Positions 33,801 to 46,000 of a stretch of 64,000 bases of DNA are shown piece by piece. The stretch is from Rallus limicola (taxonomy: Eukaryota; Chordata; Aves; Gruiformes; Rallidae): positions 186,001 through 250,000 of the forward strand of contig JAKCOZ010000314.1 in NCBI GenBank assembly GCA_022605955.1, given 5' to 3'. Position 1 is the first letter of the stretch. Each line of letters opens with the position of its first letter. A program made the position numbers and the translations under genes. The notes beneath the pieces are model-generated. The model ran no database searches and had not been told where the DNA came from. It saw only the letters and a program-made list of their open reading frames with translations.

Positions 33801-36800
33801 CAGACAAGCTATGCCTTTCAGTCCTAGCTTCTTTACTTTGGGAGTTATTGCTGGACGTTTAGCATGTTTTGAACTGCAGTCTGCTAGGGCCGAGAAAAGC
33901 ACCGTAGGAGGTTCCAGGCATGTTCCCTCTTTCCAGGCAAAGGAAAAGGCTGAGAGCCAAAGTGACAGGGTCTGCTTGTGTGTCCTGTTAGGAGGTTTCA
34001 GACAAGCTATGCCTTTCAGTCCTAGCTTCTTTACTTTGGGAGTTATTGCTGGACGTTTAGCATGTTTTGAACTGCAGTCTGCTAGGGCCGAGAAAAGCAC
34101 CGTAGGAGGTTCCAGGCATGTTCCCTCTTTCCAGGCAAAGGAAAAGGCTGAGAGCCAAAGTGACAGGGTCTGCTTGTGTGTCCTGTTAGGAGGTTTCAGA
34201 CAAGCTATGCCTTTCAGTCCTAGCTTCTTTACTTTGGGAGTTATTGCTGGACGTTTAGCATGTTTTGAACTGCAGTCTGCTAGGGCCGAGAAAAGCACCG
34301 TAGGAGGTTCCAGGCATGTTCCCTCTTTCCAGGCAAAGGAAAAGGCTGAGAGCCAAAGTGACAGGGTCTGCTTGTGTGTCCTGTTAGGAGGTTTCAGACA
34401 AGCTATGCCTTTCATGCCTAGCTTCTTTACTTTGGGAGTTATTGCTGGACGTTTAGCATGTTTTGAACTGCAGTCTGCTAGGGCCGAGAAAAGCACCGTA
34501 GGAGGTTCCAGGCATGTTCCCTCTTTCCAGGCAAAGGAAAAGGCTGAGAGCCAAAGTGACAGGGTCTGCTTGTGTGTCCTGTTAGGAGGTTTCAGACAAG
34601 CTATGCCTTTCAGTCCTAGCTTCTTTACTTTGGGAGTTATTGCTGGACGTTTAGCATGTTTTGAACTGCAGTCTGCTAGGGCCGAGAAAAGCACTGTAGG
34701 AGGTAGCAGGTATGTTTCTTCTTTCCAGGCAAAGGAAAAGGCTGAGAGCCAAAGTGACAGGGTCTTCTTGTGTGTCCTGTTAGGAGGTTTCAGACAAGCT
34801 ATGCCTTTCAGTCCTAGCTTCTTTACTTTGGGAGTTATTGCTGGACGTTTAGCATGTTTTGAACTGCAGTCTGCTAGGGCCGAGAAAAGCACCGTAGGAG
34901 GTTCCAGGCATGTTCCCTCTTTCCAGGCAAAGGAAAAGGCTGAGAGCCAAAGTGACAGGGTCTGCTTGTGTGTCCTGTTAGGAGGTTTCAGACAAGCTAT
35001 GCCTTTCAGTCCTAGCTTCTTTACTTTGGGAGTTATTGCTGGACGTTTAGCATGTTTTGAACTGCAGTCTGCTAGGGCCGAGAAAAGCACTGTAGGATGT
35101 AGCAGGTATGTTTCTTCTTTCCAGGCAAAGGAAAAGGCTGAGAGCCAAAGTGACAGGGTCTTCTTGTGTGTCCTGTTAGGAGGTTTCAGACAAGCTATGC
35201 CTTTCAGTCCTAGCTTCTTTACTTTGGGAGTTATTGCTGGACGTTTAGCATGTTTTGAACTGCAGTCTGCTAGGGCCGAGAAAAGCACCGTAGGAGGTTC
35301 CAGGCATGTTCCCTCTTTCCAGGCAAAGGAAAAGGCTGAGAGCCAAAGTGACAGGGTCTGCTTGTGTGTCCTGTTAGGAGGTTTCAGACAAGCTATGCCT
35401 TTCAGTCCTAGCTTCTTTACTTTGGGAGTTATTGCTGGACGTTTAGCATGTTTTGAACTGCAGTCTGCTAGGGCCGAGAAAAGCACCGTAGGAGGTTCCA
35501 GGCATGTTCCCTCTTTCCAGGCAAAGGAAAAGGCTGAGAGCCAAAGTGACAGGGTCTGCTTGTGTGTCCTGTTAGGAGGTTTCAGACAAGCTATGCCTTT
35601 CATGCCTAGCTTCTTTACTTTGGGAGTTATTGCTGGACGTTTAGCATGTTTTGAACTGCAGTCTGCTAGGGCCGAGAAAAGCACCGTAGGAGGTTCCAGG
35701 CATGTTCCCTCTTTCCAGGCAAAGGAAAAGGCTGAGAGCCAAAGTGACAGGGTCTGCTTGTGTGTCCTGTTAGGAGGTTTCAGACAAGCTATGCCTTTCA
35801 GTCCTAGCTTCTTTACTTTGGGAGTTATTGCTGGACGTTTAGCATGTTTTGAACTGCAGTCTGCTAGGGCCGAGAAAAGCACCGTAGGAGGTTCCAGGCA
35901 TGTTCCCTCTTTCCAGGCAAAGGAAAAGGCTGAGAGCCAAAGTGACAGGGTCTGCTTGTGTGTCCTGTTAGGAGGTTTCAGACAAGCTATGCCTTTCAGT
36001 CCTAGCTTCTTTACTTTGGGAGTTATTGCTGGACGTTTAGCATGTTTTGAACTGCAGTCTGCTAGGGCCGAGAAAAGCACTGTAGGAGGTTCCAGGCATG
36101 TTCCCTCTTTCCAGGCAAAGGAAAAGGCTGAGAGCCAAAGTGACAGGGTCTGCTTGTGTGTCCTGTTAGGAGGTTTCAGACAAGCTATGCCTTTCATGCC
36201 TAGCTTCTTTACTTTGGGAGTTATTGCTGGACGTTTAGCATGTTTTGAACTGCAGTCTGCTAGGGCCGAGAAAAGCACCGTAGGAGGTAGTAGGTATGTT
36301 CCCTCTTTCCAGGCAAAGGAAAAGGCTGAGAGCCAAAGTGACAGGGTCTGCTTGTGTGTCCTGTTAGGAGGTTTCAGACAAGCTATGCCTTTCATGCCTA
36401 GCTTCTTTACTTTGGGAGTTATTGCTGGACGTTTAGCATGTTTTGAACTGCAGTCTGCTAGGGCCGAGAAAAGCACCGTAGGAGGTTCCAGGCATGTTCC
36501 CTCTTTCCAGGCAAAGGAAAAGGCTGAGAGCCAAAGTGACAGGGTCTGCTTGTGTGTCCTGTTAGGAGGTTTCAGACAAGCTATGCCTTTCATGCCTAGC
36601 TTCTTTACTTTGGGAGTTATTGCTGGACGTTTAGCATGTTTTGAACTGCAGTCTGCTAGGGCCGAGAAAAGCACCGTAGGAGGTTCCAGGCATGTTCCCT
36701 CTTTCCAGGCAAAGGAAAAGGCTGAGAGCCAAAGTGACAGGGTCTGCTTGTGTGTCCTGTTAGGAGGTTTCAGACAAGCTATGCCTTTCAGTCCTAGCTT

Positions 36801-38950
36801 CTTTACTTTGGGAGTTATTGCTGGACGTTTAGCATGTTTTGAACTGCAGTCTGCTAGGGCCGAGAAAAGCACCGTAGGAGGTTCCAGGCATGTTCCCTCT
36901 TTCCAGGCAAAGGAAAAGGCTGAGAGCCAAAGTGACAGGGTCTGCTTGTGTGTCCTGTTAGGAGGTTTCAGACAAGCTATGCCTTTCATGCCTAGCTTCT
37001 TTACTTTGGGAGTTATTGCTGGACGTTTAGCATGTTTTGAACTGCAGTCTGCTAGGGCCGAGAAAAGCACTGTAGGAGGTTCCAGGCATGTTCCCTCTTT
37101 CCAGGCAAAGGAAAAGGCTGAGAGCCAAAGTGACAGGGTCTGCTTGTGTGTCCTGTTAGGAGGTTTCAGACAAGCTATGCCTTTCATGCCTAGCTTCTTT
37201 ACTTTGGGAGTTATTGCTGGACGTTTAGCATGTTTTGAACTGCAGTCTGCTAGGGCCGAGAAAAGCACCGTAGGAGGTTCCAGGCATGTTCCCTCTTTCC
37301 AGGCAAAGGAAAAGGCTGAGAGCCAAAGTGACAGGGTCTGCTTGTGTGTCCTGTTAGGAGGTTTCAGACAAGCTATGCCTTTCAGTCCTAGCTTCTTTAC
37401 TTTGGGAGTTATTGCTGGACGTTTAGCATGTTTTGAACTGCAGTCTGCTAGGGCCGAGAAAAGCACCGTAGGAGGTTCCAGGCATGTTCCCTCTTTCCAG
37501 GCAAAGGAAAAGGCTGAGAGCCAAAGTGACAGGGTCTGCTTGTGTGTCCTGTTAGGAGGTTTCAGACAAGCTATGCCTTTCAGTCCTAGCTTCTTTACTT
37601 TGGGAGTTATTGCTGGACGTTTAGCATGTTTTGAACTGCAGTCTGCTAGGGCCGAGAAAAGCACCGTAGGAGGTTCCAGGCATGTTCCCTCTTTCCAGGC
37701 AAAGGAAAAGGCTGAGAGCCAAAGTGACAGGGTCTGCTTGTGTGTCCTGTTAGGAGGTTTCAGACAAGCTATGCCTTTCAGTCCTAGCTTCTTTACTTTG
37801 GGAGTTATTGCTGGACGTTTAGCATGTTTTGAACTGCAGTCTGCTAGGGCCGAGAAAAGCACCGTAGGAGGTTCCAGGCATGTTCCCTCTTTCCAGGCAA
37901 AGGAAAAGGCTGAGAGCCAAAGTGACAGGGTCTGCTTGTGTGTCCTGTTAGGAGGTTTCAGACAAGCTATGCCTTTCATGCCTAGCTTCTTTACTTTGGG
38001 AGTTATTGCTGGACGTTTAGCATGTTTTGAACTGCAGTCTGCTAGGGCCGAGAAAAGCACCGTAGGAGGTTCCAGGCATGTTCCCTCTTTCCAGGCAAAG
38101 GAAAAGGCTGAGAGCCAAAGTGACAGGGTCTGCTTGTGTGTCCTGTTAGGAGGTTTCAGACAAGCTATGCCTTTCAGTCCTAGCTTCTTTACTTTGGGAG
38201 TTATTGCTGGACGTTTAGCATGTTTTGAACTGCAGTCTGCTAGGGCCGAGAAAAGCACTGTAGGAGGTAGCAGGTATGTTTCTTCTTTCCAGGCAAAGGA
38301 AAAGGCTGAGAGCCAAAGTGACAGGGTCTTCTTGTGTGTCCTGTTAGGAGGTTTCAGACAAGCTATGCCTTTCAGTCCTAGCTTCTTTACTTTGGGAGTT
38401 ATTGCTGGACGTTTAGCATGTTTTGAACTGCAGTCTGCTAGGGCCGAGAAAAGCACCGTAGGAGGTTCCAGGCATGTTCCCTCTTTCCAGGCAAAGGAAA
38501 AGGCTGAGAGCCAAAGTGACAGGGTCTGCTTGTGTGTCCTGTTAGGAGGTTTCAGACAAGCTATGCCTTTCAGTCCTAGCTTCTTTACTTTGGGAGTTAT
38601 TGCTGGACGTTTAGCATGTTTTGAACTGCAGTCTGCTAGGGCCGAGAAAAGCACCGTAGGATGTAGCAGGTATGTTTCTTCTTTCCAGGCAAAGGAAAAG
38701 GCTGAGAGCCAAAGTGACAGGGTCTTCTTGTGTGTCCTGTTAGGAGGTTTCAGACAAGCTATGCCTTTCAGTCCTAGCTTCTTTACTTTGGGAGTTATTG
38801 CTGGACGTTTAGCATGTTTTGAACTGCAGTCTGCTAGGGCCGAGAAAAGCACCGTAGGAGGTTCCAGGCATGTTCCCTCTTTCCAGGCAAAGGAAAAGGC
38901 TGAGAGCCAAAGTGACAGGGTCTGCTTGTGTGTCCTGTTAGGAGGTTTCA
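23611..38950 (-). repeat. Higher-order repeat series of 18-20 monomers (five markers)
   Basis: The rare variant ggatgtagcagg, in place of ggaggtagcagg, occurs at 23611, 27373, 31333, 35095 and 38659. Intervals are 3,762, 3,960, 3,762 and 3,564 bp, that is 19, 20, 19 and 18 units. A second marker, cagagaagc, follows the first, third-from-last and last type of block at exactly +290 bp (23901, 27663 and 38949) but is absent after 31333 and 35095. Another, ggaggtagtaggtatg, recurs at 28561, 32521 and 36283 (20 and 19 units). This is a higher-order repeat with loose unit number. Confidence 0.87.
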
Positions 38951-41900
38951 GAGAAGCTATGCCTTTCAGTCCTAGCTTCTTTACTTTGGGAGTTATTGCT
39001 GGACGTTTAGCATGTTTTGAACTGCAGTCTGCTAGGGCCGAGAAAAGCACCGTAGGAGGTTCCAGGCATGTTCCCTCTTTCCAGGCAAAGGAAAAGGCTG
39101 AGAGCCAAAGTGACAGGGTCTGCTTGTGTGTCCTGTTAGGAGGTTTCAGACAAGCTATGCCTTTCAGTCCTAGCTTCTTTACTTTGGGAGTTATTGCTGG
39201 ACGTTTAGCATGTTTTGAACTGCAGTCTGCTAGGGCCGAGAAAAGCACCGTAGGAGGTTCCAGGCATGTTCCCTCTTTCCAGGCAAAGGAAAAGGCTGAG
39301 AGCCAAAGTGACAGGGTCTGCTTGTGTGTCCTGTTAGGAGGTTTCAGACAAGCTATGCCTTTCAGTCCTAGCTTCTTTACTTTGGGAGTTATTGCTGGAC
39401 GTTTAGCATGTTTTGAACTGCAGTCTGCTAGGGCCGAGAAAAGCACCGTAGGAGGTTCCAGGCATGTTCCCTCTTTCCAGGCAAAGGAAAAGGCTGAGAG
39501 CCAAAGTGACAGGGTCTGCTTGTGTGTCCTGTTAGGAGGTTTCAGACAAGCTATGCCTTTCAGTCCTAGCTTCTTTACTTTGGGAGTTATTGCTGGACGT
39601 TTAGCATGTTTTGAACTGCAGTCTGCTAGGGCCGAGAAAAGCACCGTAGGAGGTTCCAGGCATGTTCCCTCTTTCCAGGCAAAGGAAAAGGCTGAGAGCC
39701 AAAGTGACAGGGTCTGCTTGTGTGTCCTGTTAGGAGGTTTCAGACAAGCTATGCCTTTCAGTCCTAGCTTCTTTACTTTGGGAGTTATTGCTGGACGTTT
39801 AGCATGTTTTGAACTGCAGTCTGCTAGGGCCGAGAAAAGCACCGTAGGAGGTTCCAGGCATGTTCCCTCTTTCCAGGCAAAGGAAAAGGCTGAGAGCCAA
39901 AGTGACAGGGTCTGCTTGTGTGTCCTGTTAGGAGGTTTCAGACAAGCTATGCCTTTCAGTCCTAGCTTCTTTACTTTGGGAGTTATTGCTGGACGTTTAG
40001 CATGTTTTGAACTGCAGTCTGCTAGGGCCGAGAAAAGCACCGTAGGAGGTTCCAGGCATGTTCCCTCTTTCCAGGCAAAGGAAAAGGCTGAGAGCCAAAG
40101 TGACAGGGTCTGCTTGTGTGTCCTGTTAGGAGGTTTCAGACAAGCTATGCCTTTCATGCCTAGCTTCTTTACTTTGGGAGTTATTGCTGGACGTTTAGCA
40201 TGTTTTGAACTGCAGTCTGCTAGGGCCGAGAAAAGCACCGTAGGAGGTTCCAGGCATGTTCCCTCTTTCCAGGCAAAGGAAAAGGCTGAGAGCCAAAGTG
40301 ACAGGGTCTGCTTATGTGTCCTGTTAGGAGGTTTCAGACAAGCTATGCCTTTCAGTCCTAGCTTCTTTACTTTGGGAGTTATTGCTGGACGTTTAGCATG
40401 TTTTGAACTGCAGTCTGCTAGGGCCGAGAAAAGCACCGTAGGAGGTTCCAGGCATGTTCCCTCTTTCCAGGCAAAGGAAAAGGCTGAGAGCCAAAGTGAC
40501 AGGGTCTGCTTGTGTGTCCTGTTAGGAGGTTTCAGACAAGCTATGCCTTTCAGTCCTAGCTTCTTTACTTTGGGAGTTATTGCTGGACGTTTAGCATGTT
40601 TTGAACTGCAGTCTGCTAGGGCCGAGAAAAGCACCGTAGGAGGTTCCAGGCATGTTCCCTCTTTCCAGGCAAAGGAAAAGGCTGAGAGCCAAAGTGACAG
40701 GGTCTGCTTGTGTGTCCTGTTAGGAGGTTTCAGACAAGCTATGCCTTTCAGTCCTAGCTTCTTTACTTTGGGAGTTATTGCTGGACGTTTAGCATGTTTT
40801 GAACTGCAGTCTGCTAGGGCCGAGAAAAGCACCGTAGGAGGTTCCAGGCATGTTCCCTCTTTCCAGGCAAAGGAAAAGGCTGAGAGCCAAAGTGACAGGG
40901 TCTGCTTGTGTGTCCTGTTAGGAGGTTTCAGACAAGCTATGCCTTTCAGTCCTAGCTTCTTTACTTTGGGAGTTATTGCTGGACGTTTAGCATGTTTTGA
41001 ACTGCAGTCTGCTAGGGCCGAGAAAAGCACCGTAGGAGGTTCCAGGCATGTTCCCTCTTTCCAGGCAAAGGAAAAGGCTGAGAGCCAAAGTGACAGGGTC
41101 TGCTTGTGTGTCCTGTTAGGAGGTTTCAGACAAGCTATGCCTTTCATGCCTAGCTTCTTTACTTTGGGAGTTATTGCTGGACGTTTAGCATGTTTTGAAC
41201 TGCAGTCTGCTAGGGCCGAGAAAAGCACCGTAGGAGGTTCCAGGCATGTTCCCTCTTTCCAGGCAAAGGAAAAGGCTGAGAGCCAAAGTGACAGGGTCTG
41301 CTTGTGTGTCCTGTTAGGAGGTTTCAGACAAGCTATGCCTTTCAGTCCTAGCTTCTTTACTTTGGGAGTTATTGCTGGACGTTTAGCATGTTTTGAACTG
41401 CAGTCTGCTAGGGCCGAGAAAAGCACCGTAGGAGGTTCCAGGCATGTTCCCTCTTTCCAGGCAAAGGAAAAGGCTGAGAGCCAAAGTGACAGGGTCTGCT
41501 TGTGTGTCCTGTTAGGAGGTTTCAGACAAGCTATGCCTTTCAGTCCTAGCTTCTTTACTTTGGGAGTTATTGCTGGACGTTTAGCATGTTTTGAACTGCA
41601 GTCTGCTAGGGCCGAGAAAAGCACCGTAGGAGGTTCCAGGCATGTTCCCTCTTTCCAGGCAAAGGAAAAGGCTGAGAGCCAAAGTGACAGGGTCTGCTTG
41701 TGTGTCCTGTTAGGAGGTTTCAGACAAGCTATGCCTTTCAGTCCTAGCTTCTTTACTTTGGGAGTTATTGCTGGACGTTTAGCATGTTTTGAACTGCAGT
41801 CTGCTAGGGCCGAGAAAAGCACCGTAGGAGGTTCCAGGCATGTTCCCTCTTTCCAGGCAAAGGAAAAGGCTGAGAGCCAAAGTGACAGGGTCTGCTTGTG

Positions 41901-43080
41901 TGTCCTGTTAGGAGGTTTCAGACAAGCTATGCCTTTCAGTCCTAGCTTCTTTACTTTGGGAGTTATTGCTGGACGTTTAGCATGTTTTGAACTGCAGTCT
42001 GCTAGGGCCGAGAAAAGCACCGTAGGAGGTTCCAGGCATGTTCCCTCTTTCCAGGCAAAGGAAAAGGCTGAGAGCCAAAGTGACAGGGTCTGCTTGTGTG
42101 TCCTGTTAGGAGGTTTCAGACAAGCTATGCCTTTCAGTCCTAGCTTCTTTACTTTGGGAGTTATTGCTGGACGTTTAGCATGTTTTGAACTGCAGTCTGC
42201 TAGGGCCGAGAAAAGCACTGTAGGAGGTAGCAGGTATGTTCCTTCTTTCCAGGCAAAGGAAAAGGCTGAGAGCCAAAGTGACAGGGTCTGCTTGTGTGTC
42301 CTGTTAGGAGGTTTCAGACAAGCTATGCCTTTCAGTCCTAGCTTCTTTACTTTGGGAGTTATTGCTGGACGTTTAGCATGTTTTGAACTGCAGTCTGCTA
42401 GGGCCGAGAAAAGCATCGTAGGAGGTTCCAGGCATGTTCCCTCTTTCCAGGCAAAGGAAAAGGCTGAGAGCCAAAGTGACAGGGTCTGCTTGTGTGTCCT
42501 GTTAGGAGGTTTCAGACAAGCTATGCCTTTCAGGCCTAGCTTCTTTACTTTGGGAGTTATTGCTGGACGTTTAGCATGTTTTGAACTGCAGTCTGCTAGG
42601 GCCGAGAAAAGCACTGTAGGAGGTAGCAGGTATGTTCCTTCTTTCCAGGCAAAGGAAAAGGCTGAGAGCCAAAGTGACAGGGTCTGCTTGTGTGTCCTGT
42701 TAGGAGGTTTCAGACAAGCTATGCCTTTCAGTCCTAGCTTCTTTACTTTGGGAGTTATTGCTGGACGTTTAGCATGTTTTGAACTGCAGTCTGCTAGGGC
42801 CGAGAAAAGCACCGTAGGAGGTTCCAGGCATGTTCCCTCTTTCCAGGCAAAGGAAAAGGCTGAGAGCCAAAGTGACAGGCTCTGCTTGTGTGTCCTGTTA
42901 GGAGGTTTCAGACAAGCTATGCCTTTCATGCCTAGCTTCTTTACTTTGGGAGTTATTGCTGGACGTTTAGCATGTTTTGAACTGCAGTCTGCTAGGGCCG
43001 AGAAAAGCACCGTAGGAGGTTCCAGGCATGTTCCCTCTTTCCAGGCAAAGGAAAAGGCTGAGAGCCAAAGTGACAGGGTC

Positions 43081-46000
43081 TGCTTGTATGTCCTGTTAGG
43101 AGGTTTCAGACAAGCTATGCCTTTCAGTCCTAGCTTCTTTACTTTGGGAGTTATTGCTGGACGTTTAGCATGTTTTGAACTGCAGTCTGCTAGGGCTGAG
43201 AAAAGAACCGTAGGAGGTTCCAGGCATGTTCCCTCTTTCCAGGCAAAGGAAAAGGCTGAGAGCCAAAGTGACAGGGTCTGCTTGTGTGTCCTGTTAGGAG
43301 GTTTCAGACAAGCTATGCCTTTCATGCCTAGCTTCTTTACTTTGGGAGTTATTGCTGGACGTTTAGCATGTTTTGAACTGCAGTCTGCTAGGGCCGAGAA
43401 AAGCACCGTAGGAGGTTCCAGGCATGTTCCCTCTTTCCAGGCAAAGGAAAAGGCTGAGAGCCAAAGTGACAGGGTCTGCTTGTGTGTCCTGTTAGGAGGT
43501 TTCAGACAAGCTATGCCTTTCAGTCTTAGCTTCTTTACTTTGGGAGTTATTGCTGGACGTTTAGCATGTTTTGAACTGCAGTCTGCTAGGGCCGAGAAAA
43601 GCACCGTAGGAGGTTCCAGGCATGTTCCCTCTTTCCAGGCAAAGGAAAAGGCTGAGAGCCAAAGTGACAGGGTCTGCTTGTGTGTCCTGTTAGGAGGTTT
43701 CAGACAAGCTATGCCTTTCATGCCTAGCTTCTTTACTTTGGGAGTTATTGCTGGACGTTTAGCATGTTTTGAACTGCAGTCTGCTAGGGCCGAGAAAAGC
43801 ACCGTAGGAGGTTCCAGGCATGTTCCCTCTTTCCAGGCAAAGGAAAAGGCTGAGAGCCAAAGTGACAGGGTCTGCTTGTGTGTCCTGTTAGGAGGTTTCA
43901 GACAAGCTATGCCTTTCAGTCCTAGCTTCTTTACTTTGGGAGTTATTGCTGGACGTTTAGCATGTTTTGAACTGCAGTCTGCTAGGGCCGAGAAAAGCAC
44001 CGTAGGAGGTTCCAGGCATGTTCCCTCTTTCCAGGCAAAGGAAAAGGCTGAGAGCCAAAGTGACAGGGTCTGCTTGTGTGTCCTGTTAGGAGGTTTCAGA
44101 CAAGCTATGCCTTTCAGTCCTAGCTTCTTTACTTTGGGAGTTATTGCTGGACGTTTAGCATGTTTTGAACTGCAGTCTGCTAGGGCCGAGAAAAGCACCG
44201 TAGGAGGTTCCAGGCATGTTCCCTCTTTCCAGGCAAAGGAAAAGGCTGAGAGCCAAAGTGACAGGGTCTGCTTGTGTGTCCTGTTAGGAGGTTTCAGACA
44301 AGCTATGCCTTTCAGTCCTAGCTTCTTTACTTTGGGAGTTATTGCTGGACGTTTAGCATGTTTTGAACTGCAGTCTGCTAGGGCCGAGAAAAGCACCGTA
44401 GGAGGTTCCAGGCATGTTCCCTCTTTCCAGGCAAAGGAAAAGGCTGAGAGCCAAAGTGACAGGGTCTGCTTGTGTGTCCTGTTAGGAGGTTTCAGACAAG
44501 CTATGCCTTTCAGTCCTAGCTTCTTTACTTTGGGAGTTATTGCTGGACGTTTAGCAAGTTTTGAACTGCAGTCTGCTAGGGCCGAGAAAAGCACCGTAGG
44601 AGGTTCCAGGCATGTTCCCTCTTTCCAGGCAAAGGAAAAGGCTGAGAGCCAAAGTGACAGGGTCTGCTTGTGTGTCCTGTTAGGAGGTTTCAGACAAGCT
44701 ATGCCTTTCAGTCCTAGCTTCTTTACTTTGGGAGTTATTGCTGGACGTTTAGCATGTTTTGAACTGCAGTCTGCTAGGGCCGAGAAAAGCACTGTAGGAG
44801 GTAGCAGGTATGTTCCTTCTTTCCAGGCAAAGGAAAAGGCTGAGAGCCAAAGTGACAGGGTCTGCTTGTGTGTCCTGTTAGGAGGTTTCAGACAAGCTAT
44901 GCCTTTCAGTCCTAGCTTCTTTACTTTGGGAGTTATTGCTGGACGTTTAGCATGTTTTGAACTGCAGTCTGCTAGGGCCGAGAAAAGCATCGTAGGAGGT
45001 TCCAGGCATGTTCCCTCTATCCAGGCAAAGGAAAAGGCTGAGAGCCAAAGTGACAGGGTCTGCTTGTGTGTCCTGTTAGGAGGTTTCAGACAAGCTATGC
45101 CTTTCAGTCCTAGCTTCTTTACTTTGGGAGTTATTGCTGGACGTTTAGCATGTTTTGAACTGCAGTCTGCTAGGGCCGAGAAAAGCACCGTAAGAGGTTC
45201 CAGGCATGTTCCCTCTTTCCAGGCAAAGGAAAAGGCTGAGAGCCAAAGTGACAGGGTCTGCTTGTGTGTCCTGTTAGGAGGTTTCAGACAAGCTATGCCT
45301 TTCAGGCCTAGCTTCTTTACTTTGGGAGTTATTGCTGGACGTTTAGCATGTTTTGAACTGCAGTCTGCTAGGGCCGAGAAAAGCACTGTAGGAGGTAGCA
45401 GGTATGTTCCTTCTTTCCAGGCAAAGGAAAAGGCTGAGAGCCAAAGTGACAGGGTCTGCTTGTGTGTCCTGTTAGGAGGTTTCAGACAAGCTATGCCTTT
45501 CATGCCTAGCTTCTTTACTTTGGGAGTTATTGCTGGACGTTTAGCATGTTTTGAACTGCAGTCTGCTAGGGCCGAGAAAAGCACCGTAGGAGCTTCCAGG
45601 CATGTTCCCTCTTTCCAGGCAAAGGAAAAGGCTGAGAGCCAAAGTGACAGGGTCTGCTTGTGTGTCCTGTTAGGAGGTTTCAGACAAGCTATGCCTTTCA
45701 GTCCTAGCTTCTTTACTTTGGGAGTTATTGCTGGACGTTTAGCATGTTTTGAACTGCAGTCTGCTAGGGCCGAGAAAAGCACCGTAGGAGGTTCCAGGCA
45801 TGTTCCCTCTTTCCAGGCAAAGGAAAAGGCTGAGAGCCAAAGTGACAGGGTCTGCTTGTATGTCCTGTTAGGAGGTTTCAGACAAGCTATGCCTTTCAGT
45901 CCTAGCTTCTTTACTTTGGGAGTTATTGCTGGACGTTTAGCATGTTTTGAACTGCAGTCTGCTAGGGCTGAGAAAAGAACCGTAGGAGGTTCCAGGCATG

